Assembly: GCA_050084985.1 (NCBI GenBank)
Contig: JBITNC010000001.1
Span: 106,702,001 to 106,766,000 of the forward strand
Direction of reading: 5' to 3'
DNA length: 64,000 bases
Source of the DNA: Nageia nagi
Lineage: Eukaryota; Pinophyta
Part shown: positions 35,771 through 47,129 of the stretch, in pieces
Numbering within the stretch: position 1 is the stretch's first letter
Layout of the letters: each line of letters opens with the position of its first letter
Made by a program: the position numbers and the translations under genes
Notes under the pieces: model-generated
The model's input: only the letters and a program-made list of their open reading frames with translations
What the model was told of the DNA's origin: nothing
Databases searched by the model: none

Positions 35771-36797
35771 AACATGGTGATAAATATTTCATATCATTAT
35801 TGAAATTTTCTTCATATGTTTGATTGGATATTGTTGACATAGGATCTACTATTCTTGCATAGATAAACATTGTTTGATTAGGTACTTCTCCTAAAGGTAC
35901 TATTTGTCCAATCACACTAGGTGATTTAGATACTTTACCCACTTCTTGTGATGAAGGTATATTAAATACCACATCATCTACGTCATATTCTCTCATCCCT
36001 AAATCCATTAATTTAACTTTTACTAGATATACATTGAATGAGTCATCGTTAGATGTAGTATTTACTTGTTTTGATGAAGAAGCTCCATATTTTTCATCTA
36101 AAGTTTTAGCAACTTTTTCCCAAGTATCTTTATCTTGTATAGCTATGTTATTTTTTCCTTTTATGACTTCAGATTGATTCACATTTTTGTTCATTAATAT
36201 GGTTGATAAATTAGGGGATGGTAATGTCACTTTATTTGGATCAAAAATTAAATTACAATGTGAATAAGGATCTAGATCTTTAAACACACAATGAACTTTA
36301 TATTTATAGATGTATTTTAAACACCCATGATAAGTTGATGGAACACATTGCATTTCTCTAATCCATGGGCATCCTAAAAGAACATTGTATTGTATAATAT
36401 TTCCTTCAATTATATGTAATAAAGTTTGAACGGTTTTAGCCCCTACTGTAATCGGAAGCACTATTGATCCCAAAGTTGAACACACTACATCATTAAATGC
36501 CCTAATTTGTAAAGAAGGAGCTAAGATAAGCAAATCTGATAAATTCAAATTTTTGTACGTAGCATCTGAAATTATAGCTGAACCTTCATCTATTAGAATT
36601 CTTTTAAATAATTTCCCATCTACTTTACCAATTATATGTAAAGGTGGGTCAAGTCCGCTTGGTCCATCGTTATTTAATTTTTCTTGTTCGTAGAAGGTGA
36701 TACTAGGTTGTTGAGATATCTTCAAACTTTCAACTATTGAAATAAAATTATTAGGGTTACTAACATCCACTGGAATTTCTTGTAAAATTTGATTCAT
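35691..36797 (-). pseudogene. Gypsy-2 aspartic protease region
   Basis: An uninterrupted 368-codon frame from MNQILQEIPVDV. The retropepsin core is at about 36290-36640: HIIGKVDGKLFKRILIDEGS with active site Asp-Glu-Gly in place of the usual Asp-Ser/Thr-Gly, ALNLS-like helix, and the flap-end motif NVLLGCPWI. After it come a 150-residue polar region and the G-patch-like tail. The Glu in the active site is also seen in Gypsy-1 (SEG), so it may be ancestral to this family rather than a mutation. The protease matures Gag-Pol. Confidence 0.85.
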
Positions 36798-36995
36798 AAC
36801 TTCCCTATAACTCTTAGACTATTGTAATAATTCAAATAAGGTCATCTTAACTGGATACATTTTTAATTATCATTGAAGAGCACCTTTTATCGAAACTTTA
36901 GGTTGTTGTGGAGGAGGTATAGGTTGTATATTAATTGGGTTTGATATCGATTGATTTTTTCATGGATTATCCTGCTTATTCTAATATTGTTGTGC

Positions 36996-37600
36996 TCATG
37001 TAGCTATACCAATCATATGTATTGAATCATCTATAGTTCCTATAAATGGTATATCCTTATTATTCCATGTATAGTTCATTTGGTTTGGGATAATTACCAC
37101 ATTGTTAGCCTGATGTGAAGGTAAGGGGTTTTGATATATCCCTAAATTTTGATTAGAAGGCACAATAGGATTATCCACATCTATTTTTCAACTATTTATC
37201 AAGTCTAGAATTTTGTGTTGTAAAGTTCGACATTTATTTGTATTATGTCCCTTTTGCCTATGATAAGCACAAAATTCATTCTCCTTATACCATTTGCTTC
37301 CTTTAGCATTAGGATTTTTAGGTTTTATATCAGGTAATTTAATCATAACATTATCATTTAATTTTTTAAGTATTTTGGCTAATGGTTCTGATAATGGGCT
37401 AAAATTTCTTTTAAGCTTAGGTTTAGCATTTTCTTTGATTTTTGCAGATTGACTAGAATTTTTTGTCATAGCTATTTGATTATTTTGTGGTTGTTTACTA
37501 ATGTTTTCATATTGATTACCCTTTTTGTATTCTTTTTTCTTGAGTTTTAGTTCTCCATATTGAATCTTAACTCTTTCTATAACTACTGCCTGAGCAATAG
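36996..37600 (-). pseudogene. Gypsy-2 nucleocapsid region
   Basis: 37188-37469 is basic and carries CAYHRQKGHNTNKC, a C-X2-H-X4-H-X4-C knuckle of the kind seen in Tat elements (C/H swapped relative to the classic CCHC). 36996-37178 (MDNPIVPSNQNLGIYQ) follows after a stop and is Asn/Pro/Gln-rich. Same frame as capsid and protease. Confidence 0.85.
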
Positions 37601-38297
37601 CTTCTTCAAAAGTTTTATGTTGTTAAATTTGGAGAATACTAGCTATTGGTCTTAAACAACTTTGGCTAAATAATTTAACCAATTCATCTTGTGGTATTGT
37701 ATAAGGCATACTAGTGAGTATAGCCTACCATCTTGAGATGTAATCTTGTATAGTTTTATCAGAAAACTATTGTAATCTTGTAAGATCAGTAATTGAAGAT
37801 CTTTCTTTAATATTGATTCTAAAGTGTTCAAGAAATTGATTAGCCAATTGTTCGAACATATATAAACTATGTATAGGTAAACTATTATACCAATCTAAAG
37901 CTTGACCTATGAGTGTCATAGGAAATATACGTAACATTAATGAATCATCATTAGCTATCTGATAGCTAGAAAATGTAAACTTTCTCAAATATTCTTTGGG
38001 GTCTTCTCTTCCCTTGAATGATTCTATCTTAGGAAATTCAAACCTATATGGTAATTTCCTTTTTGGAACACTTGGATGAATAGGCTCATTGCAAATGTTT
38101 CTATAATTTAATTTTTTAAGTCCTTGAACATTCATTTCTCGATTTATAAAATCCTTCATAAAGTCTTCTAATTCTTTATCAATTCTATGACTTTGAGTGT
38201 GTCTATGATATCTTTGAGTATTCAGATCCTTTTCTAAAATTAATCTTGAAGTGTAAGACTCATAGTCAGAAGGAAACTCTGATGGTGGTGGAGGCAA
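37601..38297 (-). pseudogene. Gypsy-2 gag capsid
   Basis: 37767-38297 is an open 176-codon frame: EPIHPSVPKRKLPYRFEFPK, IESFKGREDPKEYLRKF, NDDSLMLRIFPMTLIGQALDWY, FEQLANQFLEHF. This is the retrotransposon gag domain. It continues through stops to 37601 with QHKTFEEAIAQAVVIERVKI. It matches 1336-2158 in Gypsy-1. It forms the particle shell. Confidence 0.92.
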
Positions 38298-39668
38298 TAT
38301 TTTAAGAGGTGAATGACATCACAAAATAGGGGTTTTAAGAGGTTTTTGGGATATACCTTTTCTATATAGATCTTTTCCTTTGTAATCAGGTTGTTTTGCT
38401 TGATTTTGGGTTTGTTCAACCCAACTTTTAATGGAATCTTGCTTTTGTTTATCATATAATTTTTGAATTTCTAGTTCTTTATCCATTTCCTTTTGTAATA
38501 AAATGGCTATCTCTTTATCCATCACTTCTTGTTTGTATAAGTAAGGATCTCGATATCTTTGTATTTGACTTCCTTTAGGAGTTTCAGGTTTCAAATTTTT
38601 TATTTTTTGATATTCATCCCACTGTCTTTGTTTTTATTTTTCCATACGTAGATATTGTTCCTTTTTTATTCTTTCATTTTCTAATTCTTTATGTTGTAAT
38701 TCTTTTAAACGAAGTTGAATCTCATGTTCTTTATGAAGTCTTTTCTTTTCTTGTTCTAGGAACTCATTTCTTTCTTTGTTTACTTGTTTTTGTTCTATGA
38801 ATTTCTTTTTATCTCTAAGAAGTTTATCTTCCATTTCTTTTAATTTATTTTCTTGTTCTTGAATTTTAATGAATTCATTAACTTTTCTATTTTCTTCCTT
38901 TAGAAGATATTGCATCTCTACGGCCTTTTTAATATCCTTAGCATATATTTTCATGAATTTTTGACCAACTTTTATTTTATATAATCATCATTCTTTTATT
39001 TCTTCATAAGAAGGTATCTCTTCTATTTTAAACTTAGATGTCCTTCTATTTAATCCTCCATTTGAAGAATAAGATTTCTCCGTTTGCTTCATTGAAGGAG
39101 CTCTTTGAGATAAATTACTTGTAGGTATTGATACTTCATTTTTTCCTAGTTCGAGAGATTTATGAGAAAAAGAAGATCCCTCTTTTTGAATTAACAAACT
39201 GACTCTTTGACCATCTGATAATAGATGAATGACTCTTTCATATTTAACTTTATATGGCTTAGTCTCTAGTACCGCTATGGTTTTAGCCTGAGATTTATTC
39301 TCGTCAATTTCTAAGTTATCATGCCTTTGATTTAGTTTTTCTACATCTCTTGGTAAACTAGAAGACATCTTAGGAATAGCCCTATAATTATCTAGGTGAC
39401 GATGAATTTCAATTAACTCTTCATCTATCACTTGCATTCTAGCCTTGGTAATAGGATCTTCTATACTTTGTCTTTGCAATCTAGATTGATCGTAATCCCA
39501 ATCCCAATCTTTACCTACATAACGAACTACCCGTGGATCTGATTCATCTAAAGGAGGTGGCCTCCTAACTAAAGACTCTATCAGATCCATATTGTTTGGA
39601 TCTATTTCTTGTATTTCAAATGGGTGTTCTTGCATTTTCTTAGCGGTCATACTTCTAGTTTGAACCAT
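38298..39668 (-). pseudogene. Gypsy-2 gag N-terminal extension with long coiled coil
   Basis: ATG at 39666-39668 opens MVQTRSMTAKKM and a polar 226-codon block. Two adjacent TGA codons (38985-38990) separate it from 38634-38954, which is almost entirely Glu/Lys/Arg/Leu (KLKEMEDKLLRDKKKFIEQK), a long coiled coil. 38319-38594 continues the helix and ends in a basic Pro-rich part. All pieces are in the same frame as gag, so this is about 455 residues fused to the capsid. Ogre-type elements often have an ORF or extension here; I recognise no enzymatic domain. The first ATG after the leader was taken as start. Confidence 0.8.
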
Positions 39669-41577
39669 TTTTTTTTAGATATTATAAACAAACATCGTAA
39701 AAAAGAAACTCCTTTTATCTTTTATATTATGTTTTTGAGAAAATAGTTTAATGCACAAACATCCTATATGCAAACTTACTTTTAACGATGTGATTATCTT
39801 TTTAACTTTTTCACATATTTTTAATGTTTGAGTTAAATGAACGATATGAGTTATTCATTTTTAATCCCTTTTAATTTTCCTAGTTTGTTTTGACTAGTCA
39901 AGTGTTAAACAAGGTAGGTTGGGTAATTCTAAGTAATGTTCATAGGTTTCTATGGCTTTTGGCTTGGTTCTAGATGAGTCTCCTTTTTTGACTCCTCCCT
40001 ATGGGAAAGTCACCTTGGTCATCACCTCCAAGTGTAACTGGCTCTATGGCTTCAAATGTGTTATGTCAGTGGGTACAAAGAAGTAAGAATTAATGATTGG
40101 TAGTGACATCCAACTCATTAATGTTCAATTATTCCTTTAAGGCCTTATGAAATGCATTTAAACAAGTAAAATACATTTATGCATACTACCCTCCCAAACA
40201 TTCATGTCCATTTACTTATCTTATCTTAATGTGATACAATCAAAAGTTTATTTTAAGTGGACTTTGACCTTAATAAACCCTGTTGTTTTTTTTTAATTAT
40301 AATGTGATTCATTATCCAACCTTTTAATGATGTTCATTAACTCCTTCCAGCTATGGAAGTTTTATATGTGATAAATTTCCTCTTTTTACTAGTCACATAT
40401 CTCTTCGACCTCCAATGGAGTGGTAAGAGCAGACTTAGTAAAAAGCCATTAAGTGTAAATAAATTAATTAAGTGAGGTTCAATTACTCCTCCAAGAGTCA
40501 CATATCCCTTCGACCTCTAATGGAGTGGTAAGGGTATACATCTTTAGGAGTGTTAATGTGAAGTATATTTCCAAATAAAATGTGCATAAATTTTACCTCT
40601 TTCACTTAACTTATTTCTGATCACTTAGGATCGCTTGAAATGCAAAAGTGAGAGCATACTTTGTTAAGTGAAAGTACTTAGTGTATTCGAATCCCTCCAA
40701 TTCATTAGCCTTTTAATATGATTTATACTACCCAAAACTCGATTTATTTTTCTTAAGTTCATTCTTTTTAATGTGATTCATTTACTCCTTCCAATTGTGG
40801 AAGTATTATGTGTAGTAAATTACCTCCTCTTACTAGTCACATATCTCTTTGACCTCCAATGGAGTGGTAAGGGCAAACTTGGTAAGAGGTCATTATATGT
40901 GGATAAATTAACCAAATTAATGATAGTGTGAATGTGAAAGAAAAGAAGAATTAATTACTCCTTCTTATCAGGTCTATTCTAGTCACCTTATATAGCATGA
41001 TGCATAAAGGGAGAGCATAAGTAGACCAGATAAAAAGTATTAATGTGTACGTACCCTTCACCCAAAACATGAAAATAAATACATAACATTATACATAAAG
41101 TAAATTAATAAAAAATGCATTTAACCTTTTCTACCCATTCTTATATGCATTCTAGGCAAATGAATCATAGTCAAAAGTATCCTTCTATTTTAACAATATA
41201 TTATATATATATATATATTTCTCTTTTTTTTTTTTTTTTTTTAGAAATAACAAAAGGAGGCAAGGCTACCTGGAGTAAGAGTCATCGACATTTAAACAGA
41301 GGTCACTGGTGTTTGTTTTGAGTCATCAGCATTCGATTCCAATCGCTGGTGTTTATAATGAAATCACCAACATTTAGTCTGGATTACTTTGTAAATCATT
41401 GGCATTCCTTTTGAGTCATCGACGTTCGATTCCAATCGTTGGTGTTTCTGCAATAGATATACTAAAAAAACACAGTGAGAATTTTAAAGTGAGTAGATGG
41501 AATAACTCAATCAAAATCAGTGAACGAAATAGGAACAACTATATTTAAACATAGAAATCCTCCCTGTTATCAAAGGG
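39669..41577 (-). other. Gypsy-2 5' leader
   Basis: 1.9 kb, no gene. Contains three copies of a hairpin module with the core 'gacct(c)(c/t)aatggagtggtaag' (about 40408-40430, 40509-40531, 40851-40872), the conserved 'aaagtgagagcatact' word, a (TA)n/poly(T) stretch (41200-41243), and a cluster of 'tcatcgacattcgatt / aatcgctggtgttt' words (41279-41455). Confidence 0.7.
41200..41243. repeat. (TA)n and poly(T) tract
   Basis: About 18 bp of TA repeat followed by TTTCTC and a 22-base T-run. Confidence 0.95.
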
Positions 41578-41597
41578 CCCTCCTTCTAGTGCCAAAA
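41578..41597 (-). other. Gypsy-2 primer-binding site
   Basis: The minus strand reads TTTTGGCACTAGAAGGAGGG directly after the LTR end. It does not fit the initiator-Met primer. Similar TTTGGCGCTAGAAGGAGG-type sites occur in other plant gypsy elements; I cannot assign the tRNA by eye. Confidence 0.7.
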
Positions 41598-42420
41598 TGT
41601 TGCAGTGAAAATAGAGTTGGAATGTAGAATTATTTTTAGATCTTCATTGAACCTCAAATTATGCAAAATAGATAGAAATGTTGTAATTGTAAATTGATAT
41701 TGATTTTCAGCTCAAACTACAATTTGCCCTTGGAAGGGACTTTTACAAATGCCATTTGCCAAAATGAGAGTATTAGATCTTCATTGTTTTTGATTTGCTT
41801 GCTTCTCTCCTTGATATGGACAACCTGTAAATCCTACACACATGCAAAAGATAATAACATCAAAGCATCTATGTATGACATGCATTAAATTGAAACTAGC
41901 ATAAAACAATGAAAGGTATGAGCTCACAAGATTTTGGCAGCATTACCCTACTTCAATAATTGGGTCCCTATTGCTTTGTATTGGCTTGTATTTATAGATT
42001 TTGGGTGAGACTTTCCAAGGCTGGTAAGGGGAAGTGAAAAGCCACTGTAGGTCATAACTGACCCCATTTATCCACATCATCTTGGAAGGATGCAATGTTA
42101 CAACTTTCTTTCACTATTTTGGTTTATGTTCGGTTGTTATAGAGTCACCGGTGATTGCTAGATGGACACTAGTGATCATCCTAAAATGCCAATGATTGTT
42201 TTGGGTCATTGGCGACTGGTTTTCAATTTTTATAACAATATTAAAGTGATCACCAAATAGCCAATTTTTACTAAAAAGGAGTCATGTGACCACTTGTTTT
42301 GCATGTACTCGATGAGAGCTATCCAATAATATGGTTTTAAAACCTATTTTATATTGTCACAAAGAGTTATGATTATTTCAATGTTTACTAGTTAAAAAGG
42401 GACATTTTTAGTTATCTATA
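41598..42420 (-). repeat. Gypsy-2 5' LTR
   Basis: 823 bp. The outer terminus is mutated (TATAGATAACTAAAAATG where the 3' LTR has TGTAGACACC). A small deletion near 41630 explains the 15-bp length difference. The TATA box is in the expected place. Confidence 0.95.
41989..41996 (-). promoter_or_regulatory. TATA box of the Gypsy-2 5' LTR
   Basis: TATAAATA on the minus strand, flanked by conserved sequence in both LTRs (24921-24928) and in Gypsy-1. Leftward genomic RNA would start about 30 bp further on, near 41960. Confidence 0.65.
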
Positions 42421-42425
42421 GGTGT
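42421..42425. other. Gypsy-2 target-site duplication, right copy (GGTGT)
   Basis: Matches 24510-24514. Confidence 0.92.
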
Positions 42426-43293
42426 CAAGAGACAACTTACAATATGATTGCCATTATCAAGACCATACGCGGGATCATGTGTATACTTAATTTATGGACT
42501 TACTATTAGATCCCTTATTTATATGGATAATAGATAATACAACCCATGGGTTGGCATGCATCTACATAAACAAGGCTAATTCACAACATTCAAGATAACC
42601 ACACCAATAAATAAGATAATTCATGCAATATTCAAGATAATCATTATAAAATTCACATTCAAGACAAACATTGATATTATCACATTAAGACATTCAAGAC
42701 ATATATTTAGACCAAGCATGTTTTCATTAATTTTATTGATTCAAAAACATAAATTCATTTTTATGTGTTAACAATATTTCTCTAAAATATCATCACAATA
42801 GCATAAATAAGATAGTCAATCTCACAAATGTGATACTAATATAAAGTGGTTCCTCCAACCATGGGAGTACATCCACTAATCTAAGATCTTATTCTCAAAT
42901 AGTAATATCTTACAATAACTCTTTCTTAGTTATCCTAACTATCTTAGACCATAAATTTTCTACAAAATTGAGTGAGTAATCTCAAGAAAAGGGCCCTCTA
43001 ATTATAAACCAAAATCCTACTTTGGATCACCCTTTTAACCATTATACAATTTTATGACATGCATCATCCTTTTACCCAAGGGGCATGCTCATGAGATGGA
43101 GTGTAGGATAAATTACATTATTTTATTCATAAATATGTAAAAGGTATCTAGGGATACTTTTAAGTATTAGTGAATTTACATTATCATATTCACTAAATAA
43201 TTAAGGTATTTAGGGATACCCTTAAGTATTAGTGAATTTACATTAAGAGATCTTATATTGTTTGATTGATGATTTATCCTCCATGTTTAAACA
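42426..43293 (-). repeat. Copia-B 5' LTR, outer part (inferred)
   Basis: Continues from 24514 if Gypsy-2 is removed. It contains the copia-family LTR block 'ggtatctagggatacttttaagtatt', which is also in the Copia-A and Copia-C LTRs, here duplicated (43142-43170 and 43203-43232). It ends ATGTTTAAACA, that is TGTTTAAACAT as LTR start on the minus strand. Confidence 0.5.
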
Positions 43294-43319
43294 TCAACTC
43301 CTTTATCTATTATATTCAA

Positions 43320-43880
43320 TTTATAGGATATTCCATCCACCATCTAGGGTTCTATCGACTCATAGGAATGCATTTTCCCTATCTTAGGATTTTGTAGGTA
43401 GCTAAGGCCTATAGCCCTAAATTCTTCATTGCCCATGATAAACATTCCATGGCTTGGTTTCTCATAGTATTTTAGATCTAAACATTTCATTTTTAATGGT
43501 AATATCCACATATTTACATATCTCTTACCTTAAAAGGCCTAAAGATATGTCATTCAAGGCCCTTAGTCCCTCATTTATCTTCTGTCATGTTACCATACCA
43601 TTGACTTGCCTATGTAACATATTTTTTAGGGAAGAGAGCTCATCAGACTTGTAAAATGCTCATTTGGACAATTACACCTCTAAAATCCCTCCCTTACAAA
43701 CTTATTTTAGGCATTCTTCAACAAATATCAACTAAGCTTTACATATATAGAGACTATCATTTGGGAATATGTTAACTCCTTGCATTATTAGCCATTCAAT
43801 TTCCTCCCATAGCCACAATATATGCATCTCTATACATGTCTACTAGGGTTTTCAAAGGGGTTTCCCATGTTCTATAAGTG
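43320..43880 (-). pseudogene. Gypsy-4 unit 1, gag body
   Basis: Matches 47130-47660 over its length. One minus-strand frame reads NEEFRAIGLSYLQNPKIGKM before breaking down. No conserved domain can be named, and the frame is lost repeatedly. Confidence 0.5.
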
Positions 43881-43889
43881 ACCCCCTTT

Positions 43890-45290
43890 AAAGAATATTT
43901 TCATCATGTTATCAATTATATTGATTGTGTTATCATGAATATAATCATTCATGTTATCAATCATATTACTCATGCATGCATAAATCCCAATAATATAAAT
44001 CTAGAAAATTCAAAACCATATTTTTGGTATTTTTCATGAACTATACAATTACTATTATATATACATATTTTTGTATTTTCTTGTAAACACCATTCTTATT
44101 GTTGCAAGAAAAATAAACCATCGATTGTTGTTTCTATTTAAATATGACATTATTTGTAAAATTTATTAAGGTATTAATAGAAAGATATGAATGCAAACCT
44201 CTTTTCTATTAGATAAAAATATATTTTGAAAATATGTTTATAGAAGTAGTATAAAGGAATATTTAAGTTATTGATTTCAAATACTGAAATTATCTCACAA
44301 CCTATTTGAATTTTGACCATAATATTACCATAAGCATACTTAATATCTATGATATCATAAACAAACAATATTTCCTCCAAGCATGGCATTGATAAACAAT
44401 GGTATTTTAGATAAACTTGATCCATTGAATAATCATGAATGATAATACTAATTTCCATATGTTTGACATAAATAAATACACAAATCTAGCAATTATGGAT
44501 AATAGAATATAATCTTAACATGAGTGTGAGCAAAACTCACTAGTATGTGTATTGATATTGGGAATTACTTAATGATGATATTGGCATATTATTGGTGTAA
44601 TATTGGCATTATTTTTTGTACTCATATTATAATTAGAATTACTATTGGTGTTGTTATTAATGTGATACTAGATTAAAGAAGTATACTCGAGGTAACTATA
44701 ATAAGGATTTGGTATTAAGATATTGTATAAGATCAAATAAGATTGATCATTATGAATAAATATTAAATTAATATATTATAGGGATGAAGAATGGTTAAGT
44801 AAATATCAGATTTTAAAATAAGATGAGATTTAAAAGAATCTTGAATTACTCTTAAATTATTTTAAAAATAAGAAAATCTAAGAACTATAAGAGAGACAAT
44901 TATAAGGGTTTGAGATTAAGACTTTGTATGGGATGAAACAAGATCAATTATGGATAGATATAAATAATACCCATGCTTGATTTTAATTTAGCTACAATCC
45001 CTTATGGTGATTTGGAATGAAAGAACTACATCATTTGACTTTGAAATAATGAAATTATCTAAAAATGACCATTGATGTTAGTATTAACATGATACTAATA
45101 TTAACATTGATATTATTGATATAAGTATTATCATGAACATTAGCATATTGATATTAATATTGATATTTTTATTTAATATTATATTGGTATTATCAATAAC
45201 ATTAACATTGATAAGCATTGGCATTTGGATATTATAATAGGCTGTTCATTTACTTGCAAGATCTCTTTGTCAAAATAACATTCTTTAAAC
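43890..45290. other. AT-rich insert in Gypsy-4 unit 1, no gene recognised
   Basis: Absent from unit 2. Very low G+C. 44560-44670 and 45060-45240 are built from degenerate 'attaacattgatatt' and 'gatattgg' words. A 94-codon minus-strand frame at 44174-44458 has no recognisable features and is probably chance. Confidence 0.5.
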
Positions 45291-45299
45291 AAACTTCAA

Positions 45300-46221
45300 T
45301 AGTATATGGGTACTCCTTAGATAGTTCTTTTCCACCATGGTAATAATTGTAAAGTATGTTTGTAGTATTTATATCCATGCCCTTACTATCATTTTATTGC
45401 TCCCATCGAATAAGCATATCTGCATCCTACTCAGCCTCAACTACAAATCTCTCTTATCCTCTTGTGGTCCACTATGTGCATAACTCCCACTAACCTTCTT
45501 GCCCAAAATCTCTAGATACATGGAAAAGTTCATATCACTCTTGAACTATGGTGAATTAAAAGAGTACTCCAAGCATAACTAAGTAAGCTCAAGGGGTTAG
45601 ATCAAGCTTAACCCACTCCCTTGCTTGGAAAAAAAATGGGTTATTCAAATGTGATAAAGGAGGAGGTATCATAGCTAATTTTGGTGTATCTATATCAAAA
45701 AACCTCTCCATCATTATCTCATAAATGAGTGATCTTTAGTATATCCCATCATAAATAATGAATACTCCCCATCATACATCATTTTCTTAAACTTGTATCT
45801 TTGAAATATCAAATCTCCTTGATTTAAACCTAGGTCTCTTGATTTATGTAGAGATGCTCTTCTCCTCTTGGTTCTTTCTTGGAGTCTTATGCAAGGATGC
45901 TTCTTATCCTCCTAGCTCTCTATCTCATGTGTGGAAGTGGATATTTGAGTATGGGATGTTATAGGGTTTCCTCTAGCCCCTACATCCCTCTCATATGCTT
46001 TTTTCATGGTCACATGTTCATTCTACTGCTACATCTACTCTACAATTATCTTCATCATATTTAGTAGAACATCAAATCTCTATTTGGTTGGATCTTTAGG
46101 AAGAATCTCCCTATCCTCATACACCTCTTCTTCTCCATGTGCATGCTTTAGCTCATTCACCTAGAGCTATATCTCCTTGATATATTTATACATCATCCTT
46201 GGATTTGGTCTGAGGTACCAT
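45300..46221 (-). pseudogene. Gypsy-4 unit 1, gag N-terminal region
   Basis: ATG at 46219-46221 gives MVPQTKSKDDV. A second frame then reads NELKHAHGEEEVYEDREILP and, after a stop, RFDVLLNMMKIIVE. This polar, helical N-terminus with a 'LLNMM' block is gag-like. The same ATG and first codons occur in unit 2. Many stops and frameshifts. Confidence 0.55.
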
Positions 46222-46305
46222 AGAAGACTTCTTCCCCTTTTGGTGTAGGTAAACCTTCATAATTGATTACATTCAATATTCCTCCCACAATATGGAAGGA
46301 TTATA

Positions 46306-46317
46306 GCTTTGATACCA
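46306..46317 (-). other. Gypsy-4 unit 1 primer-binding site
   Basis: Minus strand TGGTATCAAAGC, initiator-Met type. The unit 2 equivalent (51019-51030) is decayed. Confidence 0.75.
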
Positions 46318-46318
46318 C

Positions 46319-46928
46319 TATTATGTTCCCAAATTATTCTTATTCTAAATTATTAGTAAATTAAGTAATTCTAGAATTAAGCAATAATAATGAAACAATA
46401 CCATAAAATATCCAACACATAAGCATATAAGGGAAAATATGCCAACATTTTAGTATTAAGAAAAAATGAAGCAAGATACAAATAATATGGACCAAGAGGT
46501 ATTACGTATATCTCAAAAGACCAGATCTAGGGTACAATCACTCTTCAACTATCACTTGAAGCTAACATCACATTGTTAGGGTATTCAACCGTTAACTCTA
46601 TGGTGCAATACTAATTGATTAAGGGTTTTCATCCTTATTCAAGATCTAGGGTTATGTCCCAGTAAACCCTTCCCTCATTGGGTTTTTGTCCAACAATAGG
46701 CCTAATATATGACATTGCCACTCCAATTATATAATATGTCAAGTATGATCAATCATATCTCTCTAATCCTACACCAGCCATATATATAGAGATCCCTTAT
46801 GATTAGGTGCCTACACACCCACCTAGGATATGTCATGCTTGGCCATCCCATATCATACCTCAAGATCACACTAAAACATGTGCTCATCCTCTAATCATGT
46901 GATGGGCCTTGGGATCCCCATAATCATA
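46319..46928 (-). repeat. Gypsy-4 LTR, copy 1
   Basis: 610 bp, matching 51032-51649. Ends decayed: plus strand TATTATGTTCCC ... CCCCATAATCATA against TGTGATGTTCCC ... CCCCACAATCACA in copy 2. Confidence 0.75.
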
Positions 46929-47129
46929 AATAAATGTTAATAATGATCTAATCTAGCTCTAGGAAGAAGATGTACCACATTGGGGCTCATAATTAGTTAA
47001 TGGGACCCATAAAACTCCTACCTAGAGGTTACAATCATGTTTGTAATACATTAAACACTACTAATACCAAATCACACCTAAAAATGAATAACTAATAAAA
47101 GGGGACATCATATATATTCCATACATGAT
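46929..47129. other. Junction between Gypsy-4 units
   Basis: 200 bp without a counterpart elsewhere in the window and no coding sequence. Confidence 0.4.

Larger units (their letters stand above)
24515..42420 (-). mobile_element. Gypsy-2: complete 17.9-kb Tat/Ogre-type Ty3-gypsy element with extra ORFs
   Basis: Complete minus-strand element: 5' LTR 41598-42420, primer-binding site, leader, gag with long N-terminal extension, protease, RT, RNase H, archaeal-type RNase H, integrase, a post-integrase sense ORF, an antisense plant-mobile-domain ORF, polypurine tract and 3' LTR 24515-25352. The GGTGT duplication on both sides proves a single insertion. Dual RNases H and extra ORFs mark the Tat/Ogre lineage. 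LTR copies differ by roughly 5-7% by eye, mostly transitions. gag to aRNH (39668 to about 33303) is one frame of more than 2,100 codons broken only by stops. Confidence 0.95.
19087..43293 (-). mobile_element. Copia-B: 3'-truncated Ty1-copia element, interrupted by Gypsy-2
   Basis: On the minus strand: 5' LTR, primer-binding site, 3.2-kb leader, gag, and the start of the integrase gene, where it is cut at about 19087. RT, RNase H and 3' LTR are missing. The LTR starts at 23881, is interrupted by Gypsy-2 with its TSD at 24510-24514, and is inferred to resume at 42426 and end at 43293. The gag start and pre-integrase segment match Copia-A. Confidence 0.65.
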
